From Amedibacillus dolichus DSM 3991 (lineage in GTDB: Bacteria; Bacillota_I; Bacilli_A; Erysipelotrichales; Erysipelotrichaceae), in contig NZ_DS483477.1 of NCBI RefSeq assembly GCF_000154285.1, forward strand, positions 124,001-188,000: a DNA stretch of 64,000 nt. The letters run 5' to 3'. Below the pieces are notes generated by a model. That model had not been told where the DNA came from and did no database searches. It saw nothing but the letters and a program-made list of their open reading frames with translations. Shown piece after piece: positions 37,670-46,024 of the stretch. The translations under genes were made by a program, and so were the position numbers. The stretch's first letter is position 1. Each line of letters opens with the position of its first letter.

Positions 37670-39070
37670 ATGGAGCGATTAAGACGTAAACGGAAATTAA
37701 AGCCTAAAATTGTTTATACATTGTGTGGTCTCTTGGGCACTTGTGTAGTGATTTGCGGTTTTTTGCTGATTCACCCGGTGGTAATTTGTGAGGAGCGTAT
37801 CGAGGTCGGTTTACAAAAGGATTTCCATTATCAAGATGGTATTAAGCTTGTGATGTTTGGAGATAAGAAAGAAGTTAGCTTTGAAGGGAAGGTCGACACC
37901 TCAAAAGTAGGAGTGTATAAGGGGGCATATCGCTATAAAGAAAGAAAAATGCCGGTTGAGATCGAAGTTAAGGATTTAACACCGCCTTCCTTGCAGGTTA
38001 AGGAATATACTACTGATATGGTGGAAAAGGTATCTGCTAAAATGTTTGTGAAAAAGGTTGAGGATCAATCGAAGGTTACGCTTTCCTTTGCTTCTGAACC
38101 ATCTAACAAGGAAGGAAAACAAAGGGTTGTTATTGTCGCAAGCGATGAAAACGGAAATGAGACAAGGAAAGAAACGATCTTGGTGCGCAAGGAGGATAAA
38201 ACAAAGCCGTCTTTGGAGGTGCGTGGTGCATTGTCCTTTTATTTAGGGGATACTTATACTTTCGAAGATAAGGTAGCGGTAAAAGATAATCTTGACAAGA
38301 AGCCGAAAATTGAGGTGGATACTTCAAGAGTGAATTTTAAGCAAGCAGGAAGCTATCCGCTTCGTTATTTGGTAAGTGATCGTTCGGGAAATAAAGCAGA
38401 GATAAAAACAAGTGTACGTATTCGTCCACAATCGGAAAAAAATCAAAAGGTAGTATATTTAACCTTTGATGACGGTCCTTCATATAATACAGAAGAAATT
38501 TTAAAGGTCTTGGAGCGTTATGATGTGAAAGCAACCTTCTTTGTAACCGGAGTCAGAGCGGATTGTTATGAGAGTATTGCCAAAGCGTATAAAGCAGGGC
38601 ATTCGATCGGTCTGCATACATATAGCCATGATTATGCTTCGGTATATAGCTCTACACAGGCGTATTTCCAAGATTTGCAGAAAATAAGTGATTTAGTGGA
38701 GCGTATGACAAATGAAAAATCTTATCTGATTCGTTTTCCGGGAGGATCCAGCAATACGATCAGTGCGAAATATGTGCCGCAGATTATGACAAAGCTTACA
38801 CAAAAGGTGCAAGAAGAAGGGTATCAATATTTTGATTGGAACTGCGATTCTACCGATGCCAGTGGAAATAATGTTCCGGTTGCACAGATTGTTAGAAATG
38901 CGACCTCCTCTGATGCGCAATATATCAATATTTTGATGCATGATACCGATGCTAAGGATACGACAGTGCATGCACTTCCGCAGATCATCGAATATTATCG
39001 TAGGCAAGGATATGTGTTTGAAGGCTTGGAAACAGATTCGTATGCACCGCATCACCATGTCAATAATTAA
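37670..39070 (+). CDS. Membrane-anchored polysaccharide (peptidoglycan) deacetylase
   Basis: The 466-residue protein has a basic N-terminus and one membrane anchor (residues about 16-38), an extracellular region with beta-rich Ig-like segments (about 40-255) and a NodB deacetylase domain (about 262-450). Catalytic motifs are LTFDDGPSYNTEEI (metal and base Asp), GLHTYSHDY (metal His pair), IRFPGGSSN and ILMHDTDAKD. It should N-deacetylate peptidoglycan GlcNAc, giving lysozyme resistance, as in PgdA. A TATAAT (about 37590) and GGGAGG precede it, and an imperfect terminator follows at 39071. Confidence 0.92.
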   Translation: MERLRRKRKLKPKIVYTLCGLLGTCVVICGFLLIHPVVICEERIEVGLQKDFHYQDGIKLVMFGDKKEVSFEGKVDTSKVGVYKGAYRYKERKMPVEIEVKDLTPPSLQVKEYTTDMVEKVSAKMFVKKVEDQSKVTLSFASEPSNKEGKQRVVIVASDENGNETRKETILVRKEDKTKPSLEVRGALSFYLGDTYTFEDKVAVKDNLDKKPKIEVDTSRVNFKQAGSYPLRYLVSDRSGNKAEIKTSVRIRPQSEKNQKVVYLTFDDGPSYNTEEILKVLERYDVKATFFVTGVRADCYESIAKAYKAGHSIGLHTYSHDYASVYSSTQAYFQDLQKISDLVERMTNEKSYLIRFPGGSSNTISAKYVPQIMTKLTQKVQEEGYQYFDWNCDSTDASGNNVPVAQIVRNATSSDAQYINILMHDTDAKDTTVHALPQIIEYYRRQGYVFEGLETDSYAPHHHVNN

Positions 39071-39096
39071 AGTGTCTGTTTATCAGATGCTTTTTC
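39071..39096 (+). terminator. Terminator after the deacetylase gene
   Basis: AGTGTCTG (39071-39078) pairs with CAGATGCT (39084-39091), including wobble pairs, followed by TTTTT. Confidence 0.6.
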
Positions 39097-39125
39097 ATGA
39101 GAGGGGAGCTTTATAAAATCTTCCT

Positions 39126-39153
39126 TTGACAATCTGCGTTAAGTACATATAAT
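39126..39153 (+). promoter_or_regulatory. Sigma-A promoter of the c-di-AMP receptor-like gene
   Basis: TTGACA (39126-39131), 16-base spacer and TATAAT (39148-39153) match the consensus at all twelve positions. Confidence 0.75.
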
Positions 39154-39178
39154 TATAGATAGGATATGAGGTGTTAAA

Positions 39179-39436
39179 ATGAAGTTGCTTGTTGTGATGG
39201 CAGGAGATGATTATGCCCAACCGATTTCCGATTGTGTCATAGAGGGAGGGTATCATGCTACTACTATCGGTTCCAGCGGAGAATTTTTACAATATGGAAA
39301 GACCGTAATGCTGATAGGGGTAGAAAATAATCAGGTACAAGAAGTTGTTACTATGATTGAAAAATTGAATTGTCATGAGGAAGTAGAGATTTATGTTATT
39401 CCGGCGTATGATTTTTTTAAGACACAGAAGGTTTAG
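39179..39436 (+). CDS. DarA/PstA-like cyclic-di-AMP receptor, shortened
   Basis: The 85-residue PII-like protein begins MKLLVVMAGDDYAQPISDCV and has TIGSSGEFLQYGKTVMLIGVE, corresponding to the TTGGFLxxGNTTxxIGVE segment of DarA, and ends in VEIYVIPAYDFF. DarA homologues of about 109 residues have an extra loop of roughly 20 residues between those last two parts that helps close over cyclic di-AMP. Here it is replaced by EKLNCHEEV. Single-gene unit with a near-consensus promoter. Cyclic-di-AMP binding is plausible but untested with the short loop. Confidence 0.72.
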   Translation: MKLLVVMAGDDYAQPISDCVIEGGYHATTIGSSGEFLQYGKTVMLIGVENNQVQEVVTMIEKLNCHEEVEIYVIPAYDFFKTQKV

Positions 39437-39531
39437 CGGACATTATGGAAGCATATAAGACAGACTGAAATATAGGGTGTTTTTAGCTTAAAATAAAAAA
39501 ATTAAAAAATACAAAAAATTATAAAAAGTTA

Positions 39532-39560
39532 TTGACATAACGATAGAGCGATGGTATTAT
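39532..39560 (+). promoter_or_regulatory. Promoter of the tRNA operon
   Basis: TTGACA (39532-39537), 17-base spacer, TATTAT (39555-39560), 49 bases before the first tRNA. The DNA just upstream is A/T-tract rich, like an UP element. Confidence 0.82.
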
Positions 39561-39609
39561 ATATGAGCGCTGATTTCCTAAAGGAAATTTGGTTGCCCAA
39601 TAAAAACGT

Positions 39610-39685
39610 GGAGGTTTAGCTCAGTTGGGAGAGCATCTGCCTTACAAGCAGAGGGTCAGCGGTTCGAGCCCGTTAACCTCCACCA
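39610..39685 (+). tRNA. tRNA-Val (anticodon TAC)
   Basis: Cloverleaf with acceptor GGAGGTT/AACCTCC, D-arm GCTC...GAGC, anticodon loop CTTACAA (TAC at 39643-39645) and GGTTCGAG T-loop. CCA is encoded. Confidence 0.95.
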
Positions 39686-39691
39686 TGATGT

Positions 39692-39767
<76 letters not shown>

Positions 39768-39782
39768 TTTTTAATCAATCTA

Positions 39783-39867
39783 GGGAAGGTAGCGAAGAGG
39801 CTAAACGCGGCTGACTGTAACTCAGTTCCTTAACGGTTCGGCGGTTCGAATCCGTCCCTTCCCACCA
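39783..39867 (+). tRNA. tRNA-Tyr (anticodon GTA)
   Basis: Acceptor GGGAAGG/CCTTCCC, long variable arm typical of tRNA-Tyr, anticodon loop CTGTAAC (GTA at 39817-39819), encoded CCA; 85 nt in all. Confidence 0.95.
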
Positions 39868-39875
39868 TCTTTTAT

Positions 39876-39951
39876 TGGGGTATAGCCAAGCGGTAAGGCA
39901 CCAGACTTTGACTCTGGCATTTCACTGGTTCGAATCCAGTTACCCCAGCCA
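39876..39951 (+). tRNA. tRNA-Gln (anticodon TTG)
   Basis: Acceptor TGGGGTA/TACCCCA, anticodon loop CTTTGAC (TTG at 39908-39910), discriminator G, encoded CCA. Confidence 0.95.
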
Positions 39952-39966
39952 TTCATGTAGTACCAT

Positions 39967-40042
39967 GACCCGTTAGCTCAGTTGGTAGAGCATCTGACTT
40001 TTAATCAGAGGGTCGGGCGTTCGAATCGCCCACGGGTCACCA
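39967..40042 (+). tRNA. tRNA-Lys (anticodon TTT)
   Basis: Acceptor GACCCGT/ACGGGTC, anticodon loop CTTTTAA (TTT at 40000-40002), encoded CCA. Confidence 0.95.
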
Positions 40043-40049
40043 TTTGATT

Positions 40050-40123
40050 GCGGGTGTAGTTCAATGGTAGAACTTCAGCCTTCCAAGCTGACTACGTGAG
40101 TTCGATTCTCATCACCCGCTCCA
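40050..40123 (+). tRNA. tRNA-Gly (anticodon TCC)
   Basis: Acceptor GCGGGTG/CACCCGC, anticodon loop CTTCCAA (TCC at 40082-40084), encoded CCA. Last tRNA of the operon. Confidence 0.95.
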
Positions 40124-40132
40124 TTGTGAGCA

Positions 40133-40160
40133 AAAAGCCTTTGTTTAAAGGCTTTTTTTC
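40133..40160 (+). terminator. tRNA operon terminator
   Basis: AAAGCCTTT-GTTT-AAAGGCTTT followed by a run of Ts. Confidence 0.8.
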
Positions 40161-40316
40161 TATATATAACAACGGTTTTACTTTTCAACTATAACAAGTA
40201 AACTTTCGAAAGATTGTTGGGAAAATAAAAAAGTGTGCTTGAAAGGCACACTGGAATTGTAAATAACACTAGATTAAATACATATATTATATCTTTCGTT
40301 TTCGGATATATTTATC

Positions 40317-41558
40317 CTACCTTACTTGCCCATCTCCCAAAATAATATATTTTTGAGAGGTTAATGCTTCCAGTCCCATAGGACCACGAGCATGAAGCTT
40401 CTGTGTACTGATTCCGATTTCCGCACCGAAACCAAACTCAAAGCCATCGGAGAATCGAGTAGAAGCATTGGCATAAACACAAGCGCTATCGACTTCACGT
40501 AAGAATTGTTTTATATTTGTATAGTTCTCGGAAACAATCGTTTCACTGTGATGAGTGCTGTATCGGTTAATATGATAAATGGCTTCTTCAAGATCTACAA
40601 CCTGTTTCATGGAGATTTCCATTCCCAGATATTCCTTGTAGTAATCCTCTTGACTAGCAAGCTGACAGCGTTCATCATAGGCACAAAGATAAGGATCGGC
40701 ATGGATAGTAACACCAAGCTCCAATAAACGATGAATAAGTATGGAGATGAAATCACTATCCACATCTTTGTGAATTAAAACACTTTCACATGCATTGCAT
40801 ACACTGGTGCGAGAGGTTTTTGCGTTGATGATAATTTCCAATGCTTTGTCTAAATCAGCCTCATCATCAATATATACATGACAATTCCCACTTCCGGTTT
40901 CAAGGACAGGAACACTAGCCTTTTCTACGGTTGAGCGAATCAGTTTTGCGCTTCCACGAGGAATGAGCACATCAAGATATTCGTGCATTTTCATAAATTG
41001 AGCTGCGGCTTCATGACTTGTATCCTCTACAAAGGAAATTGTTTCTTTAGGAAATTGGCATTGTATAAGTGCTTTTTGCATGAGTTCAACAAGCTTTCGG
41101 TTAGTATGAAAAATATCTTTGCTACCACGGAGCATTACGCTGTTGCCGGATTTGATGCATAAAATCGCAGCATCTACGGTTACATTTGGACGTGCTTCAT
41201 AGATCATTCCGACTACTCCCAAGGCAACACGCATCTTTCCTATTTGCAAGCCGTTGGGCAAGGTTTTCATTTGCGAAACTTCACCGATTGGATCAGGAAG
41301 TGCGATAACTGTTTGAATGCCGGATAGTATAGCATCAATGCGCTCATCGTTAAGCATCATGCGATCTAGCAATTGCTCGCTCATGCCACAGGCTTGTGCC
41401 TTTTGCATATCGATTTGATTTTGTTCTAAGATCTCCTTACGATGAGTGTCTAGTATTTGAGCGATATGGGATAGAATATTATTTTTTTCCATTGTTGAAG
41501 CATTCATGATAGCAAAGCTGGCATCTTTACAGCGTCTTGCATCTTCGATTAAGCTCAT
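40317..41558 (-). CDS. proA: Gamma-glutamyl phosphate reductase
   Basis: The 413-residue protein has normal ProA length and order: N-terminal CKDASFAIMNASTMEKN, VGMIYEARPNVTVDA, NSVMLRGSKD, the ETGSGNCHVYID stretch and the catalytic cysteine segment TSVCNACESVLIH near residue 255, ending with FGAEIGISTQKLHARGPMGLEALTS. It reduces glutamyl-5-phosphate with NADPH in proline synthesis. Its ATG overlaps the proB stop by four bases, so the two are translationally coupled, which matters because proB is frameshifted. Confidence 0.95.
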   Translation of the reverse strand: MSLIEDARRCKDASFAIMNASTMEKNNILSHIAQILDTHRKEILEQNQIDMQKAQACGMSEQLLDRMMLNDERIDAILSGIQTVIALPDPIGEVSQMKTLPNGLQIGKMRVALGVVGMIYEARPNVTVDAAILCIKSGNSVMLRGSKDIFHTNRKLVELMQKALIQCQFPKETISFVEDTSHEAAAQFMKMHEYLDVLIPRGSAKLIRSTVEKASVPVLETGSGNCHVYIDDEADLDKALEIIINAKTSRTSVCNACESVLIHKDVDSDFISILIHRLLELGVTIHADPYLCAYDERCQLASQEDYYKEYLGMEISMKQVVDLEEAIYHINRYSTHHSETIVSENYTNIKQFLREVDSACVYANASTRFSDGFEFGFGAEIGISTQKLHARGPMGLEALTSQKYIILGDGQVR

Positions 41559-42348
41559 AGGTGTTCCTCCTTATAAAATAAAGTTCCGCGATAGTCGTTG
41601 TTTAGAATATCGTAGATGATTTGGGGGTTTTCTCCGTTTGCGATAACCATGGGAATCCCTGCATCAGTAGCGATTTTAGCAGCCTGTAGCTTTGTTGCCA
41701 TTCCGCCGGTTCCAAGCTTACTTCCAACTCCTTGTGCCATAGAAAATATGTGTTCGTCGATTTCGGTAACGATTGGAATAAGGGAAGCATGGGGATTGCT
41801 TGTAGGATTGTCGTTATAAAGTCCGTCAATATCACTAAGCAGAATCAAAAGATCGGCATGGATCAAAGTGGCGGTAACGGCACTTAAGGTATCGTTATCA
41901 CCATAGGTAATCTCATCAACGGCGATGCTGTCATTCTCATTAACGATAGGAATGACTGCTAATTCAAATAGGGTTTTTAGTGTGTTGATGGCATTATCTC
42001 GTAAAATACTGTTTTCGGTAATGGTTTTTGTTAAAAGCAGCTGTGCGATCTTTGAGCCGTATTGCGAGAAAAATTTATCATAAATAAACATAAGCTCACA
42101 TTGACCAACACTGGCAGCAGCTTGTTTTTCGCGCATTGAGTGGGGCGCTTTGACATTTGAAGCTTTGCCATACCGGCACTTACCGCACCACTGGTAACTA
42201 GCACGATTTCCTTTCCGCTGTTTTTTAAATCACTTAATACCATGGCTAATTGATCGATCTTGCGAAGGTTTAATCCACCATGAGCATGACTAAGGGTGGA
42301 GGAGCCTACCTTGATGACGATTCGTTTCATATCTTTAAACTGCTTCAT
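41555..42348 (-). pseudogene. proB: Glutamate 5-kinase, interrupted by a frameshift
   Basis: Two overlapping minus-strand frames together give one short-form ProB. The first (42348 downward) has IVIKVGSSTLSH, VLVTSGAVSAGMAKL and KRPTQ. The second, in another frame from about 42136, continues EKQAAASVGQCELMFIYDKFFSQYG to IPIVNENDSIAVDEITYGDNDTLSA and the C-terminal GTGGMATKLQAAKIA. The break lies between CCCCACTC and ATGCGCGAA near 42136-42145, consistent with one missing base after a CCCC run. The second frame begins at an ATG, so reinitiation could give a fragment lacking the first part of the kinase domain. A genuine mutation or sequencing error cannot be told apart here. Confidence 0.85.
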
Positions 42349-42469
42349 AAGCCTTCATCTCCTTTGAAATTTTTATATATTATAGTAAATTCTGAGCTTT
42401 TCGGCAATACTCCTGATGAAAGTAGGGGTAACGTGTCAAACATTGAGTGAGAAAAAGAAATTGCAGATT

Positions 42470-42540
42470 TTAGCACTCGATACTTGACGCTGCTAAGGAA
42501 AAGGTCTATACTATTAGCAGACTTATAAATAGAGTGCTAA
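42470..42540 (+). promoter_or_regulatory. htpG promoter flanked by two CIRCE-type HrcA operators
   Basis: TTGACG (42484-42489) and TATACT (42507-42512) with a 17-base spacer form the promoter. The first CIRCE-like element is TTAGCACTC-N9-CGCTGCTAA (42470-42496), overlapping the -35. The second is TTAGCAGAC-N9-GAGTGCTAA (42514-42540), just after the -10. Against TTAGCACTC-N9-GAGTGCTAA they match at 15 and 16 of 18 arm positions, each with one perfect arm, outermost. Confidence 0.8.
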
Positions 42541-42555
42541 TCGGAGGTAATGAAA

Positions 42556-44496
42556 ATGGCTAGAAAGAAACAATTTAAAGCAGAATCAAAACGACTTTTA
42601 GATTTGATGATCAATTCCATTTATACGCATAAAGAAATCTTCTTGCGTGAGCTTATCAGCAATGCAAGTGATGCGATTGATAAGCTATACTATCAATCCT
42701 TAAGTGAAAATGACAGTGCGGTGGATCGCAGTGCATTTAAGATTCATTTGGATATTGATAAGGAAAATCGTGCCTTGGTAATTTCGGATAATGGTATCGG
42801 TATGGATAAAGAGGAGCTGGAGGAAAACCTTGGAACAATTGCGAAGAGTGGTTCTTTGGCATTTAAAGAAGGTCTAAGTGAAGAAGAAAAGAAAGACGAG
42901 GCAGTGGATATTATCGGGCAATTCGGTGTCGGATTCTATTCTGCATTTATGGTAGCATCTCGTGTAGAGGTATTAACGAAAAAGTATGGAAGTGACACAG
43001 CTTACGAATGGAGCAGTGATGCGGTTGACGGCTATACGATCGAAGAAGCACAAAAGGATAGCTGTGGTACAACGATTACTTTATATTTAAAGGATAATAC
43101 CGATGATGATAACTATGACGAATATTTACAGCAGTATGAAATCGAACGTTTAGTTAAGAAATATTCAGATTATATTCGTTTCCCAATTGAAATGATGATG
43201 GAAACGCAAAAGCGCGTAGATGAGGAAACAGCGGAAGGCGAGGAAAAGCCGGCTGAACCGAAATACGAAACAGTATTAGAGCTGAAAACATTAAACTCTA
43301 TGATTCCTTTATGGAAACGTAATAAATCTGAAATTACGAAAGAGGAATACAATGAGTTTTATCAGGATAAATTTAATGATTTCCATGAACCACAGCGTGT
43401 AATCCATACAAGCGTTGAGGGAGCGGTATCTTTTTCTACCCTGATGTTTATTCCGGGAAAAGCACCTTACAATTACTATCAACAGGATTATAAGAAGGGC
43501 TTGCAGTTATATAGCCGCGGTGTGTTTATCATGGATAACGCCGAAGAGCTGATTCCCGAGCATTTCCGTTTTGTAAAGGGATTGGTTGATTCACAGGATC
43601 TATCCTTGAATATTTCACGTGAGATGCTTCAGCATGATCGTCAACTGAAGGTGATTGCGAACCGTATTGAAAAGAAGATCAAATCCGAATTGTTGTTAAT
43701 GCTGCGCAACGAGCGTGAGGAATATGAAAAATTCTGGAATAATTTTGGTTTACAAATCAAATTCGGTGTATACAATGATTATGGTATGCATAAGGATTTG
43801 TTGCAGGATCTGTTGTTGTTCTATTCCTCTAAGGAAGAAAAACTCGTTACTCTTGATGAGTATGTTGCACGCATGGAAGAAGGACAGGAATTTATCTACT
43901 TCATGAGTGGAGATAAGATTGAAAATATCGATCAGATGCCAACCGTTAAGAAGGTCAAGGATAAAGGTTATGAAATTTTGTATTTAACGGATAATGTCGA
44001 TGAATTTGCATTGCAGGTGCTTGGTAGCTTCAAGGATAAAAAATTCAAAAATATCTCACAGGGCGATTTGAATTTGGATAGCGAAGAGGAAAAGAAGGAA
44101 CTTGAGAAAAAGGCAGAAGAAAACAAGGATTTACTAGGCGGCATTAAGGAAGCACTAGGTGAAAAGGTCAAAGAGGTTAAGATTTCTTCTCGTTTGGTAG
44201 ATGATCCGGTATGTCTGTCAAGTGATGATGGTATGTCTTTTGAAATGGAAAAGGTATTGAGTGCGATGCCGGAAGGAAATCCTTATGGCATGAAGGCTTC
44301 TCGTATCTTGGAAATTAACCCAAATCATGAAATCTTTAAAGCTTTGCAGAAGGTATATGCCGATGATGCAAATGCGGTGAAGGATTATGCCGAACTGTTG
44401 TATGATCAAGCATTATTGATTGAAGGATTCCCAATTGAAAATCCAACTGAGTTTGCTAAAAAGATTTGTGATTTCATGGTAAAAGCAAGTAAATAA
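42556..44496 (+). CDS. htpG: Molecular chaperone HtpG (Hsp90)
   Basis: The 646-residue protein has the GHKL ATPase domain (residues 1-220) with LRELISNASDAIDKL, ISDNGIGMDKEEL and IGQFGVGFYSAFMVA. The middle domain has YSRGVFIMD and the catalytic-loop Arg in NISREMLQHD; a C-terminal dimerisation domain follows. Length is normal for bacterial Hsp90. ATG 42556 is eight bases after GGAGG; ATG 42550 is too close to that site. Two CIRCE-like elements flank its promoter, which points to HrcA control, not usual for Bacillus htpG. Confidence 0.96.
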   Translation: MARKKQFKAESKRLLDLMINSIYTHKEIFLRELISNASDAIDKLYYQSLSENDSAVDRSAFKIHLDIDKENRALVISDNGIGMDKEELEENLGTIAKSGSLAFKEGLSEEEKKDEAVDIIGQFGVGFYSAFMVASRVEVLTKKYGSDTAYEWSSDAVDGYTIEEAQKDSCGTTITLYLKDNTDDDNYDEYLQQYEIERLVKKYSDYIRFPIEMMMETQKRVDEETAEGEEKPAEPKYETVLELKTLNSMIPLWKRNKSEITKEEYNEFYQDKFNDFHEPQRVIHTSVEGAVSFSTLMFIPGKAPYNYYQQDYKKGLQLYSRGVFIMDNAEELIPEHFRFVKGLVDSQDLSLNISREMLQHDRQLKVIANRIEKKIKSELLLMLRNEREEYEKFWNNFGLQIKFGVYNDYGMHKDLLQDLLLFYSSKEEKLVTLDEYVARMEEGQEFIYFMSGDKIENIDQMPTVKKVKDKGYEILYLTDNVDEFALQVLGSFKDKKFKNISQGDLNLDSEEEKKELEKKAEENKDLLGGIKEALGEKVKEVKISSRLVDDPVCLSSDDGMSFEMEKVLSAMPEGNPYGMKASRILEINPNHEIFKALQKVYADDANAVKDYAELLYDQALLIEGFPIENPTEFAKKICDFMVKASK

Positions 44497-44503
44497 GGAA
44501 GAT

Positions 44504-44539
44504 AAAGGAATGCGAACGGAAAAATTTGCATTCCTTTTT
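44504..44539 (+). terminator. htpG terminator
   Basis: AAAGGAATGC (44504-44513) pairs with GCATTCCTTT (44528-44537), followed by TTC. Confidence 0.75.
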
Positions 44540-44614
44540 CGAGTAATGGTATAATTTCCATATCAAAGAGGCATGCACTGTTTTTAGCATTGCCGATGAA
44601 AGAGGAGGAGAGGT

Positions 44615-44944
44615 ATGAGAAAGCGTGGTATTGTAAGCATCGTGATACTTACAATCATTACTTGCGGAATCTATATGTTTGTCGCAATGTATCAGATTTA
44701 TTCCGATGTTAATTATGCAGCGAGGGAGACCGATACGGCATTAACCGATGTATTATTAAGTATCGTTACTTGTGGCTTATGGTCTTTGTATTGTTACTAC
44801 AAATATTCCAAAAAGCTTTCCGCTTTAGGGGCTGAGGATAATGCATTGATCAATGTTTTGTTAGGAATTTTCGGCTTTGGTTTAATTTCTTTATGTATTA
44901 TGCAGAACAGTATTAATAATTTGATTGATAAGGGAATGGCATAG
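44615..44944 (+). CDS. DUF4234 small membrane protein
   Basis: The 109-residue protein starts KRGIVSIVILTIITCGIYMF, then SIVTCGLWSLYCYYKY and GIFGFGLISLCIMQN: three membrane segments with repeated T-C-G-I/L motifs, the pattern of DUF4234 proteins. GAGGAGAGG precedes the ATG and a TATAAT lies at 44550-44555. One base separates it from the next gene, another small membrane protein. Function unknown. Confidence 0.75.
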   Translation: MRKRGIVSIVILTIITCGIYMFVAMYQIYSDVNYAARETDTALTDVLLSIVTCGLWSLYCYYKYSKKLSALGAEDNALINVLLGIFGFGLISLCIMQNSINNLIDKGMA

Positions 44945-44945
44945 C

Positions 44946-45344
44946 ATGAAAAAAAAGCATGACATGATTTTGCTTGGGATAGTTCTTCTTGTAGTGCTCA
45001 TACTTTTTGGTGCATATTGCCCTATGGAGGAAATCATCGGCATTCCATGTCCCGGCTGCAATATGCTTACAGCACTGTATTGGCTTAGCAAGGGAAACAT
45101 GGAAATGGCAAGCTTTTATCACCCGGCTGTTTGGGCATTTATAGGCTATGCTGTATGCGTCATCATGTTGTGGTTCAAATATCGTGAGCGTATGTTTCAA
45201 ACAAAAACTTTTCGTATTTGTTCAGGTTTGTTCCTATTTGTTTTTTTAGGAGTATATGCGTATCGAATGCTGACTGTTTTTCCGAAAGAGCCGATGCAGT
45301 TAAATGAAAACGCAATGCTAATAAAATGTTTCCGTCTATTCTAG
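44946..45344 (+). CDS. DUF2752 small membrane protein
   Basis: The 132-residue protein has the DUF2752 signature IPCPGCNMLTALYWLSKGNMEMA...HPAVW at residues about 30-65, with three membrane segments. The CPGC pair is conserved in the family, though no function is established. I prefer ATG 44946, one base after the DUF4234 stop; the in-frame TTG at 44925 would add seven residues. Its end overlaps the start of a hairpin at 45330. Confidence 0.75.
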   Translation: MKKKHDMILLGIVLLVVLILFGAYCPMEEIIGIPCPGCNMLTALYWLSKGNMEMASFYHPAVWAFIGYAVCVIMLWFKYRERMFQTKTFRICSGLFLFVFLGVYAYRMLTVFPKEPMQLNENAMLIKCFRLF

Positions 45345-45360
45345 GCGGAATTTTTCTTTT
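45330..45360 (+). terminator. Terminator after the DUF2752 gene
   Basis: TTCCGTC (45330-45336) and GGCGGAA (45344-45350) form a stem with one wobble, then TTTTTCTTTTT. It overlaps the stop codon. Confidence 0.65.
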
Positions 45361-45409
45361 TATTCCGAGCATTCCCATGTATAATGAAAGAATAGTAGGA
45401 GATGTTGAT

Positions 45410-46024
45410 ATGATTAAAAATATGATATTTGATATTGGAAATGTATTGGTAACCTTTTATCCCAAAGCTTATTTTTCACAAAATTTTCCCGATGAAATAC
45501 AATGTGCAAGAATATGTGAGGAGGTATTCGCTGATGAGGTGTGGCAGCTTTATGATCAGGGAATATATGATAAGGGAGATTTATCGCAAATATATAAGGA
45601 AAAGTATCCGCAAGATTGGCAGGAAATCTCTTATGTGTTAGAACATTGGCTGTCGTTGATGCAGCTAAAGGAGGATACCTTTGCGTATGTCCAAGCAATG
45701 AAAAATCAAGGTTATAAGATCTATCTTTTAAGTAATATCAGTATAGATAGTGCTGCCTATTTAAAGGCAGCTATGCCATTTTTTAAAGTGGCAGATGGAG
45801 CTGTTTTATCTTATGAAATAAAGGTGAATAAGCCGAATCGTAAAATTTTCGAGGCCTTATTTCAACGCTATCAGCTTCAAGCACAGGAATGTATCTTCTT
45901 TGATGATCTGCCCCAAAATATTGCAGCGGCGAATGCTTTGGGAATGCATGGAATCGTTTTTGAAAATATGACACAGGCTGCGAAAGAAGCAGTTGATATT
46001 ATTGAAAGGGAGCGTTTATGTTAA
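45410..46024 (+). CDS. HAD-IA family hydrolase
   Basis: The 204-residue protein has the HAD motifs FDIGNVLVTF (nucleophile Asp, with Gly-Asn instead of the common Asp-Gly-Thr), LLSNIS (motif II), VNKPNRKIFEALF (motif III Lys) and CIFFDDLPQNIAAANALGM (motif IV). The DIGNVLV form is typical of YihX/epoxide-hydrolase-N-like HADs that act on sugar phosphates such as alpha-glucose-1-phosphate. ATG 45410 is ten bases after TAGGAG; the longer frame from 45326 lacks such a site and crosses the promoter (TATAAT 45380-45385). Confidence 0.87.
   Translation: MIKNMIFDIGNVLVTFYPKAYFSQNFPDEIQCARICEEVFADEVWQLYDQGIYDKGDLSQIYKEKYPQDWQEISYVLEHWLSLMQLKEDTFAYVQAMKNQGYKIYLLSNISIDSAAYLKAAMPFFKVADGAVLSYEIKVNKPNRKIFEALFQRYQLQAQECIFFDDLPQNIAAANALGMHGIVFENMTQAAKEAVDIIERERLC

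Noticed and set aside
42470-42540. A single CIRCE split by 53 bases
   Set aside because: The two perfect arms do face each other over 53 bases, but each also has a degenerate partner at the canonical nine-base spacing, so two separate elements explain the region better.
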